Assembly: GCA_902571525.1 (NCBI GenBank)
Contig: CACGCL010000003.1
Coordinates: 50,813-114,812, forward strand
Reading direction: 5' to 3'
Origin: an uncultured Pelagibacteraceae bacterium
Lineage (GTDB): Bacteria > Pseudomonadota > Alphaproteobacteria > Pelagibacterales > Pelagibacteraceae
Length of the DNA stretch: 64,000 nucleotides
Shown: piece after piece, positions 43,073 to 51,546 of the stretch
Numbering within the stretch: the stretch's first letter is position 1
How the letters are laid out: each line of letters begins with the position of its first letter
Translations under genes and position numbers: made by a program
The notes under the pieces: generated by a model
Told to the model about the DNA's origin: nothing
Database searches by the model: none
What the model saw: only the letters and a program-made list of their open reading frames with translations

Positions 43073-43252
43073 TTAGTTATTTTCAGAGCAGATATCTTTG
43101 ATTACTGGAACATTCGAACAGTCACCACATTTAGTCACTTGAACTAAACAACCACTATCAAGCAACTTTACATCAACAACTCTATCACATTTAGAGCACA
43201 CCGATGAAATTGTTAATCCGCATTTTTTACAATTAAATTTTTGTGTTTGCAT
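43073..43252 (-). CDS. Small cysteine-rich zinc-ribbon-like protein (59 aa), not in ORF track
   Basis: Manual translation: MQTQKFNCKKCGLTISSVCSKCDRVVDVKLLDSGCLVQVTKCGDCSNVPVIKDICSENN*; three CxxC motifs. Confidence 0.65.
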   Translation of the reverse strand: MQTQKFNCKKCGLTISSVCSKCDRVVDVKLLDSGCLVQVTKCGDCSNVPVIKDICSENN

Positions 43253-43303
43253 ATATTAAAGATAGAAAATTAAAAATATTATTCAAGAAATAACGTATAA
43301 TAT

Positions 43304-43318
43304 TGATTATCATTATCA
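43304..43318 (+). promoter_or_regulatory. Fur-box-like site TGATTATCATTATCA
   Basis: Resembles canonical GATAATGATAATCATTATC; follows a TATAAT hexamer at 43296-43301. Confidence 0.55.
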
Positions 43319-43360
43319 CAAAAAAAACAATAAAAAACATATCTTTAAAAAAATCTTTAT

Positions 43361-43377
43361 GAATGATAATCATTATC
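43361..43377 (+). promoter_or_regulatory. Fur-box-like site GAATGATAATCATTATC
   Basis: Close match to the canonical Fur box; 14 bp upstream of the likely dapB start. Confidence 0.6.
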
Positions 43378-43391
43378 AACAAATTCTTTAT

Positions 43392-44165
43392 ATGAAAATA
43401 AATTTAACTATCACAGGCTGTATGGGTAGGATGGGACAGCAGCTTATTAAATCTTCAAATAAAAATAAATACTTTAAATTAGTTTCACTCACAGAAAACT
43501 TTAAAATTAATAAAAAGATAAACACAATTTTACCTGGATTTAATACCGTTAGTTCTTTCAAAAAAACTAATGTCATTATAGATTTTACAGTTCCTGAATG
43601 TACTCTAGAAGTTCTTAAAATTGCCTCTAAACTTAAAAAAAAAGTTGTTATCGGAACAACTGGATTTACTGAAAAACAAGAAAATTTAATAAAAAAATAT
43701 TCTAAAAAAATTCCAATACTGAAAGCTGGAAATATGAGCTTAGGTATTAATTTATTAATGTATCTAACTGAAATTGCCTCAAAATCTCTCGGAAATAATT
43801 TCTTAAGTAAAATTTTTGAAATTCACCATAAACACAAAAAAGATCACCCATCAGGTACGGCTTTAATGCTTGGAAAAGGGATAGCTATTGGAAAAAATAA
43901 GGATCTAAATAGATTAATTGGTAAAAAATATCTAAATATGAAATCGTTTCCTTACGGGAAAAAAATAAATTTTAATTCGATGAGAAAAGGCGAAGTAGTT
44001 GGCGAACATGAGGTAAAATTTTCCAGTGGTAAAGAAATTATAACTTTAAATCATGAAGCATTTGACAGAGCCCTATATTCTGAGGGTGCTCTAACGGCTG
44101 CGAAATGGTTGATGAAAAAAAAACCAGGCCTTTACTCGATGAGAGATGTATTGAACTTTAAATGA
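43392..44165 (+). CDS. dapB: 4-hydroxy-tetrahydrodipicolinate reductase
   Basis: TGCMGRMGQQLIK, EIHHKHKKDHPSGTALMLG; likely start MKINLTITG at 43392. Confidence 0.96.
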   Translation: MKINLTITGCMGRMGQQLIKSSNKNKYFKLVSLTENFKINKKINTILPGFNTVSSFKKTNVIIDFTVPECTLEVLKIASKLKKKVVIGTTGFTEKQENLIKKYSKKIPILKAGNMSLGINLLMYLTEIASKSLGNNFLSKIFEIHHKHKKDHPSGTALMLGKGIAIGKNKDLNRLIGKKYLNMKSFPYGKKINFNSMRKGEVVGEHEVKFSSGKEIITLNHEAFDRALYSEGALTAAKWLMKKKPGLYSMRDVLNFK

Positions 44166-44830
44166 GTTCAAAAAATGCTGATAGAATCAAAAGAGCTAAT
44201 ATAGTATTAAAAATACTTAATAAAACCTATCCAAGAATTAATGTTCCTCTTGAAAGTAGAAATATATTTACTTTGTTAATTTCTGTACTTTTGTCTGCAC
44301 AATGTACAGACGTAAATGTTAATAATGTAACTAAAGATATTTATCCAAAATATTACATGCCAATTCATTTTGTTAAGCTTGGAAGAAAAAAAATTGAGAG
44401 GTTGATTAAAAGGATAGGTATATTTAGGATTAAAGCCAAGAATATTTATTATTTATCTAAAACTTTAATTGAGAAATATAATAGTAAAGTTCCAAGTACC
44501 TTTGAACAATTAGAAGAACTTCCTGGAGTAGGTCATAAAACTGCTAGTGTTGTTATGTCTCAAGGATTTGGTTATCCAGCTTTCCCAGTAGATACTCACA
44601 TTCACAGACTTGCGCAAAGATGGGGCTTAACAAACGGTAAAAATGTCGTTCAAACTGAGGAAGATTTAAAAAATTTATTTCCGAAAAAAAATTGGAACAA
44701 GCTTCATTTACAGATTATTTTTTATGGTAGAGAATACTGTAAGGCTCGAGATTGTTACGGTATTTCTTGTAAAATTTGCACGAGTTGCTATCCTAATAGA
44801 AAAAAACCAATTAAAACTAAAAAGGCTTAG
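44162..44830 (+). CDS. nth: Endonuclease III
   Basis: LLSAQCTDVNVN, ELPGVGHKTASVVM, VDTHIHRLAQRWG, 4Fe-4S cluster cysteines. Confidence 0.96.
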   Translation: MSSKNADRIKRANIVLKILNKTYPRINVPLESRNIFTLLISVLLSAQCTDVNVNNVTKDIYPKYYMPIHFVKLGRKKIERLIKRIGIFRIKAKNIYYLSKTLIEKYNSKVPSTFEQLEELPGVGHKTASVVMSQGFGYPAFPVDTHIHRLAQRWGLTNGKNVVQTEEDLKNLFPKKNWNKLHLQIIFYGREYCKARDCYGISCKICTSCYPNRKKPIKTKKA

Positions 44831-44831
44831 T

Positions 44832-45761
44832 ATGAAAATTTTAGGAATAGGAAATGCAATAGTAGACGTGATTTGCAAAGTAGAAGATGATTTTATTCAA
44901 AAAAATGGTCTTACTAAAAGTACGATGAAACTTATTTTTGATGAAAAAGAATTTAAAAAATTATTATCTGATTTAAAAATTGAAAAAACAGTTTCAGGTG
45001 GATCTGTTGCAAATTCTATAGTTGGTCTTTCTCAACTCAAAAACAAAGTTGGGTTTATTGGTAAAGTGAGTGATGATGAATTAGGAAAGAAGTATGAAGA
45101 AGGACTTCAACAAGAAAATGTTCAATATTTTTACTCGAAAAAAAAAGAAGACTTACCAACAGGAACCTGTTTAATTTTAGTTACACCAGACTCTGAGAGA
45201 ACAATGTGCACTTTCCTTGGAACTGCAGGAAAAATTAGTGAAAATGATGTTGATATAAAAGCTATAAAGCAAAGTGAAGTCATTCTGCTGGAGGGGTATT
45301 TATGGGACGAGGGGGATCCTAAAAAAGCATTTGATAAAGCAATAATGAATGCAAATAAAGTTGCGATGTCATTATCTGATCAATTTTGCGTTGATAGACA
45401 TAAGCCTCATTTTTTAGATTTAGTAAAAAATAAATTAGATATAACGTTTGCTAATGAACAAGAAATTATTTCTTTAATAGATGCTAAGAGCTTTGATGAT
45501 GTGATTAATTTTGGAAAAAGTCTTAAAAAATTATTAGTTATTACTCGAGGTGAAAAAGGTGCGATTTCAATTAATAGTGATGAAGTAACTGTGTGCAATA
45601 TTCAAAAAAATCTTAAAATTGTTGATCTGACCGGTGCAGGTGATTTGTTTGCAGCAGGATTTTTACATGGTCATATAAATTGTTTATCTCAAAAAGAGTG
45701 CTTAGAAAAAGGTACTGAAATGTCTTCAAAGGTTATTCAACAAATTGGTGCAAGAATATAG
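44832..45761 (+). CDS. PfkB-family carbohydrate/adenosine kinase
   Basis: MKILGIGNAIVDVICKVED, GGSVANSIVGLSQL, DLTGAGDLFAAGFLHG. Confidence 0.93.
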   Translation: MKILGIGNAIVDVICKVEDDFIQKNGLTKSTMKLIFDEKEFKKLLSDLKIEKTVSGGSVANSIVGLSQLKNKVGFIGKVSDDELGKKYEEGLQQENVQYFYSKKKEDLPTGTCLILVTPDSERTMCTFLGTAGKISENDVDIKAIKQSEVILLEGYLWDEGDPKKAFDKAIMNANKVAMSLSDQFCVDRHKPHFLDLVKNKLDITFANEQEIISLIDAKSFDDVINFGKSLKKLLVITRGEKGAISINSDEVTVCNIQKNLKIVDLTGAGDLFAAGFLHGHINCLSQKECLEKGTEMSSKVIQQIGARI

Positions 45762-45773
45762 TAATTAATCTTA

Positions 45774-46751
45774 ATGATTGATTTTGCTGTCATAGGATCA
45801 GGAATATCAGGTGCTACAATATCTAATAAGTTAAATAAAAGATACTCAATTAAGGTATTTGAAAAAGCAAAAGGTGTCGGTGGTAGAAGTTCTTTTAAAA
45901 GACATAAAGATAAAGTAGGTTTTGACCATGGTCTACAATATATATCTCCAAGATCCAAAGAATTTAAGTCATTTGCAAAAAAACTAATTAAAAAAAGAGT
46001 TATTAAACATTGGAAAGGTAATCACAAATTTTTAAATGAAAGGGTAAAAAGAGACAAAAAACATATAAAATTAATTGGGGTAAGAGGAAATAATGATATT
46101 AGTAAATACTTACTAAAAAAAGTTAATTGTGATTTCCAATCAGAATTATCAAAAATAGAAAGAGAAAAGGATTATTGGACTCTTACGTTTAAAGATAATA
46201 GTATTACTTATTCAAAAAACTTAATAATAACAGCTCCATTTCCACAAGTAAAAAAATTGTCATCAAAGTTTATAAAAACAAAGCTTTTTAAAAATAAAGT
46301 CAAAATGAATTCAAGTCTTACAGTTTTATTAATTACCAATAAAACTGGGTGTAAACTAAGTAGTTTTTTTACTAATGACAATATTTTAGGTTGGGTTTCT
46401 AATGAAAATTCAAAAAAAAGATTTAAATATAATAAAGATTTATGGGTCCTTCAAAGTACCTATGAATATGGCAAGAAGCATACTGATTATTATAGAAATA
46501 AAAGAAAATTTTATACTAGAGTTTTGATAAATAGATTTAAAAAATTAACTAAATTGAAAATAAAAAAAATTTATTTTTCACATATTCATGGCTGGAAATA
46601 CTCTTCTAATTCAAAACCTATAAAAACTAGAAGTTACTGGGATAAAAAACTAGGAATAGGAATTTGTGGTGATTGGTTTGGTGGACCAAGACTAGAGAAT
46701 GGATGGTTAAGTGCAAATAGTTTATATAAAAAGATAAATTTAAAAATTTAA
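45774..46751 (+). CDS. FAD/NAD(P)-binding amine-oxidase-like (renalase-like) protein
   Basis: FAVIGSGISGATISNKLNKRYSIKVFEKAKGVGGRSS; C-terminal GICGDWFGGPRLENGWLSANSL. Confidence 0.82.
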   Translation: MIDFAVIGSGISGATISNKLNKRYSIKVFEKAKGVGGRSSFKRHKDKVGFDHGLQYISPRSKEFKSFAKKLIKKRVIKHWKGNHKFLNERVKRDKKHIKLIGVRGNNDISKYLLKKVNCDFQSELSKIEREKDYWTLTFKDNSITYSKNLIITAPFPQVKKLSSKFIKTKLFKNKVKMNSSLTVLLITNKTGCKLSSFFTNDNILGWVSNENSKKRFKYNKDLWVLQSTYEYGKKHTDYYRNKRKFYTRVLINRFKKLTKLKIKKIYFSHIHGWKYSSNSKPIKTRSYWDKKLGIGICGDWFGGPRLENGWLSANSLYKKINLKI

Positions 46752-46764
46752 AATAAGTTAAAAT

Positions 46765-48033
46765 ATGTCTTTAATTTTTTCAAATAATAATTCGTACAGA
46801 AATGAAACTATTTTTTTTCTTTTTCTTTATGTGACTTTAATAACGGGTTTTATTTTTGGTGAGAATTCAACGGGAGGAGCCATTAGTGATTATTATAATC
46901 AAAAGTATGTAAGCCAAGGATTTGCTGCCGAATTTTTAAAAACTTTTTATGAGTACGAGACATTCGGAACAAGACATTCACCAGTTTTAATAATATTTTT
47001 ATCTTTATTTGAGAGAATTAATATACCAGACACTTTAATAAGGCTAATCCATCTACATTTATGTTTGTTGTTACCTTTTGTATTTTATAGGTGCTTGGAC
47101 AAAAAATTTGGCAAAATAGATAAAAAAATTCTATTTTTTTTAGTAAGTTTGATTTTCTTATCACCAACATTTAGGAGTTTAGCTATTTGGCCGGATAGTA
47201 GATTATTTGGTCTAATTTTGTTTACTCTAAGCATTTATTTTTTCTTACAATTTGAAGAGAGTAAAGATTTTAAATTTGCTATTTATAATGTTTTAGTTTT
47301 AGCTTTTAGTGCTTACTTAAGTCCAAATTTTTCTGTTTTTTCTATATTTTTTTTAATTAATTTCATTTTATATTACGGCTTTTTCTCGAGGCAAATTTTA
47401 TACTTAGTTATTATAAATTTAGTTTTGGCGCTTCCTGCCTTATATTACATATTTATTCTTGATGTAAATTTTTTATTAAAATCAGCCGCAATAGGAATTA
47501 AGGGTGACGAAAAGATTATTTTTAATAATTTATTTAATAATATCTTAATTACTTTTTCGATTATTATATTTTATATATTACCATTTTGGTTTCTTAAAAT
47601 TATTAAAGTTAACAATATTCTTTCTTTAAAAAATATTTTAATTTCTATATTTATTTTTTCAATTTGCCTGTTTAATTTTGATTATAATTATTCTTTTAGT
47701 GGTGGCGGTGTGTTTTTTAAGTTATCTAACTATTTCTTTAAGAATAATTATTTGTTCTATTTTATATCTTTTTTTTCCATACTAATAATATGTTCATTGA
47801 TTTCAAAAAAATACACAAATATTTTGCTCTTTATTTTAATTGTTTTAAATAATCCACAATATACAATTTATCACAAATATTTTGATCCTTTTATTCTTAT
47901 AGCGTTTCTTACAATTTTCTCTTTTAAACTCGATATTAAGAAAGTTTACTATAAAAAAAACTATTTACTTATTTTTGCATATTTTTTAGTTTTTTTGATT
48001 ATAAGTAACTTAAAGTTAATATTAGTAGTCTAA
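46765..48033 (+). CDS. Polytopic membrane protein, possibly GT-C type glycosyltransferase
   Basis: Many TM segments; overall topology resembles ArnT/PMT-type proteins, but no diagnostic motif confirmed. Confidence 0.55.
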   Translation: MSLIFSNNNSYRNETIFFLFLYVTLITGFIFGENSTGGAISDYYNQKYVSQGFAAEFLKTFYEYETFGTRHSPVLIIFLSLFERINIPDTLIRLIHLHLCLLLPFVFYRCLDKKFGKIDKKILFFLVSLIFLSPTFRSLAIWPDSRLFGLILFTLSIYFFLQFEESKDFKFAIYNVLVLAFSAYLSPNFSVFSIFFLINFILYYGFFSRQILYLVIINLVLALPALYYIFILDVNFLLKSAAIGIKGDEKIIFNNLFNNILITFSIIIFYILPFWFLKIIKVNNILSLKNILISIFIFSICLFNFDYNYSFSGGGVFFKLSNYFFKNNYLFYFISFFSILIICSLISKKYTNILLFILIVLNNPQYTIYHKYFDPFILIAFLTIFSFKLDIKKVYYKKNYLLIFAYFLVFLIISNLKLILVV

Positions 48034-48065
48034 AAACTTTTCTTATTGGATAGTGTAATTTATAT

Positions 48066-48179
48066 ATGTCAAAAAGGTACAGTGGAAAATCGTTCAAAGA
48101 CTCTAGCTTTAAAAAGAAACCCAAATTATCTCTGAAAGAAAAAAGAAGGTTAAAAAAAGAAAAAAAAAAGAGTAAATAG
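48066..48179 (+). CDS. Very small lysine-rich protein (37 aa), not in ORF track
   Basis: Manual translation: MSKRYSGKSFKDSSFKKKPKLSLKEKRRLKKEKKKSK*. Confidence 0.5.
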   Translation: MSKRYSGKSFKDSSFKKKPKLSLKEKRRLKKEKKKSK

Positions 48180-48210
48180 GGGCGTTCTGTTGCTAGGTGC
48201 CCCGGACCCC
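48179..48210. repeat. GC-rich hairpin repeat element, copy 2: GGGGCGTTCTGTTGCTAGGTGCCCCGGACCCC
   Basis: First 25 nt differ from 14973-14997 at only 2 positions; shares the G of the preceding TAG stop; ends 7 nt before the stop of a minus-strand gene. Confidence 0.75.
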
Positions 48211-48217
48211 AAAAAAT

Positions 48218-48424
48218 TTATCCTTTAAACATTTCTAATGCTTTATTTAGAAGCTCTACTGATTTTTTGTGCTCTCCACTATCGTGAGCTTTCATTCCAG
48301 CCTCTCTTAATTTTTGAGCTTCTGCAATTTTTGCATCAATGCTTTTTGCCATCATTGGGCATGAACCTGCAAATACAGAACTCGAAAATAATACAAAAGA
48401 TAAGATTAAGACTAATTTTCTCAT
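48218..48424 (-). CDS. Small secreted protein with SCPMM motif and helical hairpin
   Basis: Signal peptide (MRKLVLILSFVLFSSSVFA); EAQKLREAGMKAHDSGEHKKSVELLNKALEMF, TPR-like. Confidence 0.75.
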   Translation of the reverse strand: MRKLVLILSFVLFSSSVFAGSCPMMAKSIDAKIAEAQKLREAGMKAHDSGEHKKSVELLNKALEMFKG

Positions 48425-48533
48425 AATTTTCCTTTCATTTATATGATATGGTTATTTATTAACAAATTTTAAGCAGCAGAGTGTCACACTAATTAAGCTA
48501 TAAAACCTTGGGCATTAAATATATATAGTCGAA

Positions 48534-48836
48534 ATGTTTATAGCAATGAATAGATTTAAAATTGTGCTGGGTAAAGAACAAGACTTTGAAGATGTTTGGA
48601 GAAATAGAGATACACATTTAAAAGGTGTGCCAGGCTTTAAAGAATTTCATTTAGTTAAAGGAAATACCAACGAAGAATTCAGTTTGTATGCATCACATAG
48701 TATATGGAGTTCAAAAGAAGATTTTATAAATTGGACGAAATCAGAGGCATTCAGATTAGCGCACAAGAATGCTGGTCAACATCAAGATCTTTATTTAGGT
48801 GCTCCTAATTTTGAAGGATTTGAAGTTGTTTTATAA
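48534..48836 (+). CDS. Antibiotic-biosynthesis-monooxygenase (ABM) fold / heme monooxygenase-like protein
   Basis: MNRFKIVLGKEQDFEDVWRNRDTHLKGVPGFKEFHLVKG...YASHSIWSSKEDFINWTKSEAFRLAH. Confidence 0.8.
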   Translation: MFIAMNRFKIVLGKEQDFEDVWRNRDTHLKGVPGFKEFHLVKGNTNEEFSLYASHSIWSSKEDFINWTKSEAFRLAHKNAGQHQDLYLGAPNFEGFEVVL

Positions 48837-49228
48837 TGATTGAACAAAGCATTACATACCTAACTTCAATACTTTTAGGTATCATGCTTTTTTTTTCATT
48901 TGTTGTTGCGCCATCTACATTTAGATTTTTAAATGAAAAATATGCGAGGAAGTTTATAAGAGGTATATTTCCTTTATATTACATACTTAATCTTAGCATC
49001 AGCCTGATTGTAGTGATGTTAATCACTTACTTAAGTACTTTTGGTTTTAAATTTTATTTAATGCTATCGATTTGTATTTTGTTTTTTATCTCTAATTTTT
49101 TTTTAATGCCAGTAATAAATAAATTTAAAGATGAAGGAAAAGAAAAAAAATTCAAAATATCACATTTTATATCTGTTGTAATAAACTTTTTGCAAATAAT
49201 ATTTCTTATAATAATATTAATTAAGTAA
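48836..49228 (+). CDS. DUF4149-like membrane protein
   Basis: LGIMLFFSFVVAPSTFRFLNEKYARKFIRGIFPLYYI, typical of DUF4149/TMEM205-like proteins. Confidence 0.7.
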   Translation: MIEQSITYLTSILLGIMLFFSFVVAPSTFRFLNEKYARKFIRGIFPLYYILNLSISLIVVMLITYLSTFGFKFYLMLSICILFFISNFFLMPVINKFKDEGKEKKFKISHFISVVINFLQIIFLIIILIK

Positions 49229-49704
49229 TGGACACTAATTTTAATAAAAGAAGTTTTATAAAATATTTTACTATTACAATTTTTACATTTTTCCTAATAC
49301 CATTTGAGCTAGTAAAAGCTGTAACAAAAAAAGTCGTAAATAAAAAACTAACGAAAAAGCAAAAAGAAATAATGTTTGATGAGGGGACTGAGAGAGCATT
49401 TACTAGTGATTTAATAAATGAAAAAAGAGAAGGTTTTTATCATTGTGCAAATTGTGGTGCGAAGTTATTTGCATCAACTGCCAAATTTGATAGCGGAACA
49501 GGTTGGCCATCCTTTACGGAAGCTTTGCCAGGTGCTTTTAAAACTAAAGTAGATTACTCTTTTGGAATGAAAAGAATTGAGTATCATTGTGCTAGCTGTG
49601 GAGTTCATCATGGTCATGTTTTTGCTGATGGCCCAAGCGAAACTGGGAAAAGGTTTTGTAATAACGGACTTTGTTTAATCTTTAAACCAACAAATAATAA
49701 TTAA
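49228..49704 (+). CDS. msrB: Peptide-methionine (R)-S-oxide reductase, probably exported
   Basis: FYHCANCGAKLF, KFDSGTGWPSF, VDYSFGMKRIEYHCASCGVHHGHVF, KRFCNNGLCL; N-terminal KRSFIKYF plus TM/signal. Confidence 0.94.
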   Translation: MDTNFNKRSFIKYFTITIFTFFLIPFELVKAVTKKVVNKKLTKKQKEIMFDEGTERAFTSDLINEKREGFYHCANCGAKLFASTAKFDSGTGWPSFTEALPGAFKTKVDYSFGMKRIEYHCASCGVHHGHVFADGPSETGKRFCNNGLCLIFKPTNNN

Positions 49705-49705
49705 T

Positions 49706-49813
49706 CTATTTTTTTTTTCTTTTAAAGCTGCCCTTTCCTTTTTTTGGTTTTATTATTCTAAGCTTATACTTTTTAGAAAATAAGTCCTTTTTAAGAGGAT
49801 TTTTTTTACTCAT
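49706..49813 (-). CDS. arfA: ArfA-like alternative ribosome-rescue factor (35 aa), not in ORF track
   Basis: Manual translation: MSKKNPLKKDLFSKKYKLRIIKPKKGKGSFKRKKK*; matches the conserved ArfA core ([20 protein letters not shown] in E. coli). Confidence 0.6.
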   Translation of the reverse strand: MSKKNPLKKDLFSKKYKLRIIKPKKGKGSFKRKKK

Positions 49814-50405
49814 TAATTATGTAGCCCTCCTTTTTACTTTGAATAAAATTATCATCACTAAAAGTTTCTTTAATTTTTTTTCTTAATCTATAAATGTGTG
49901 TCTCAACTGTATGTGTTTCTAAGTCTTCTCCATATTTCCAAACTTTATTTTGCAAAATATCTACTTTCACAGGTTTATTTTCTTTATGAAGAAAAATTAT
50001 AGTATCGATTTCCCTTTCAGTTAGTTTTAACTGATAATTTTTGTTCCTTAAAATTCGAGAATTTACATCTAAAGTATATTCTTTTATATTAATATTAGAT
50101 TGAACTAAAAATTTTTGTTGTATAAATTTTGCGTTTAATTGATCGATTAGGTTTGAAATTTTTAAAGGGAATTTTGTAATACAATAAATATATTTTTCGT
50201 TAATCTTGTTCTTTATTGATGGAAAGTCTTTTTGATTAATTAAAATTATTGAATTTTGTAAAAATTTTTTATCTTTATTAATTTTATTTAATAGATCTTT
50301 TTTTTCATTATAGTATTGAACTTCATAATTAAAATAGTCTTTAATTTCTATAATAATATTGTCCAATTCTGGTATATTTAATATATGCAATTTTTGAGAA
50401 AGCAT
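49806..50405 (-). CDS. OmpR/PhoB-type winged-helix regulator with degenerate receiver domain
   Basis: C-terminal LKLTEREIDTIIFLHKENKPVKVDILQNKVWKYGEDLETHTVETHIYRLRKKI; N-terminus lacks clear phosphoacceptor motif. Confidence 0.82.
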   Translation of the reverse strand: MLSQKLHILNIPELDNIIIEIKDYFNYEVQYYNEKKDLLNKINKDKKFLQNSIILINQKDFPSIKNKINEKYIYCITKFPLKISNLIDQLNAKFIQQKFLVQSNINIKEYTLDVNSRILRNKNYQLKLTEREIDTIIFLHKENKPVKVDILQNKVWKYGEDLETHTVETHIYRLRKKIKETFSDDNFIQSKKEGYIINE

Positions 50406-50416
50406 TAAATTATATT

Positions 50417-50908
50417 ATGCTTATAAAATTAAAAAATAAACAATATTTAATTGTTGATGAATTTAAGTTTAAATGTTCAGTTGGTAAAAATGGATTAAAA
50501 AACCAAAAAAGAGAAGGAGATAATTGTACTCCTAAGGGAAATTTTAAAATAGGAAAGGTCTATTACAGATCTGATAGAGTTAAGAAACCAGAGACTGAAT
50601 TAACAACTAAAATAATTAAAAAAAATATGGGCTGGTGCAACGATCCCTATAATAGAAATTATAATAAAGAAATAACTTTAAATAAAAAAAACAAAGGTGA
50701 GAAACTTTTTAGAAGTGACAGTGTTTATGATATTTTAATAGTGATCGAGTATAATACAAAAAAAATTAAACCATTTATAGGTAGCGCAATTTTTATTCAC
50801 TTAACTAGAAATTATAAACATACTCAAGGGTGCATAGCGCTAAATAAAAATGATCTTTTAGTATTATTAAAAATACTAAAACCAGGGTCAAAAATTAATA
50901 TATCTTAA
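50417..50908 (+). CDS. L,D-transpeptidase catalytic domain (YkuD) protein
   Basis: GDNCTPKGNFKIG...GSAIFIHLTRNYKHTQGCIALNKNDL (HxxxxxxxxTxGCIAL). Confidence 0.85.
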   Translation: MLIKLKNKQYLIVDEFKFKCSVGKNGLKNQKREGDNCTPKGNFKIGKVYYRSDRVKKPETELTTKIIKKNMGWCNDPYNRNYNKEITLNKKNKGEKLFRSDSVYDILIVIEYNTKKIKPFIGSAIFIHLTRNYKHTQGCIALNKNDLLVLLKILKPGSKINIS

Positions 50909-51546
50909 GTTCTGGAACCAAAGATTTTCGAACCAATTCTTATAAAAGTTGATCCTTGTTTTATCGCCTCGCGGTAATCATTGGACATGCCCATACTTAT
51001 TTCTTTTAAATTTAAATTGTTAGATAGTTCTCTCATTTTACCAAAGTAAGGATTAGGATCTTTATCAAATGGTGGGATACTCATTAAACCAATTATATCT
51101 AATTTAAAATCATCTACACATCTTTTATAAAATTCCTCTAGATTGTTTAACTCTATTCCACTTTTTTGGGATTCATTACCTATGTTAACTTGTATAAATA
51201 TTTTAGGTTTAAAATTTTTTTTAATTTGTTGTTCTGAAATTTTGCTTGCAAGTTTTATGCTATCTAAAGAGTGTATATAGTCAAACAAAGGTAATATAAA
51301 CTTGACTTTATTTGTTTGTAATTTTCCTAATAAGTGCAAATTTATCTTTGGAAAATCTTGTTTAATACTTGTCCATTTTTCAAGTGCTTCTTGTACTTTA
51401 TTTTCACCAAAATCGGTATGTCCCTCATTAATTACCGGTAAAATATGATTGATTGGAAAAGTTTTGGTAACTGCAACTAGTTTTACGTTTTTTTTATCTG
51501 TAATTTCTTGCTTTATTAAATTAAAATTTTTTACTACGTTTTGCAT
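50905..51546 (-). CDS. YggS/PLPBP-family pyridoxal phosphate homeostasis protein
   Basis: KNVKLVAVTKTFP, DFGENKVQEALEKW, HLLGKLQTNKVK, LMSIPPF, MGMSNDYREAIKQGSTFIRIGSKIFG. Confidence 0.93.
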   Translation of the reverse strand: MQNVVKNFNLIKQEITDKKNVKLVAVTKTFPINHILPVINEGHTDFGENKVQEALEKWTSIKQDFPKINLHLLGKLQTNKVKFILPLFDYIHSLDSIKLASKISEQQIKKNFKPKIFIQVNIGNESQKSGIELNNLEEFYKRCVDDFKLDIIGLMSIPPFDKDPNPYFGKMRELSNNLNLKEISMGMSNDYREAIKQGSTFIRIGSKIFGSRT

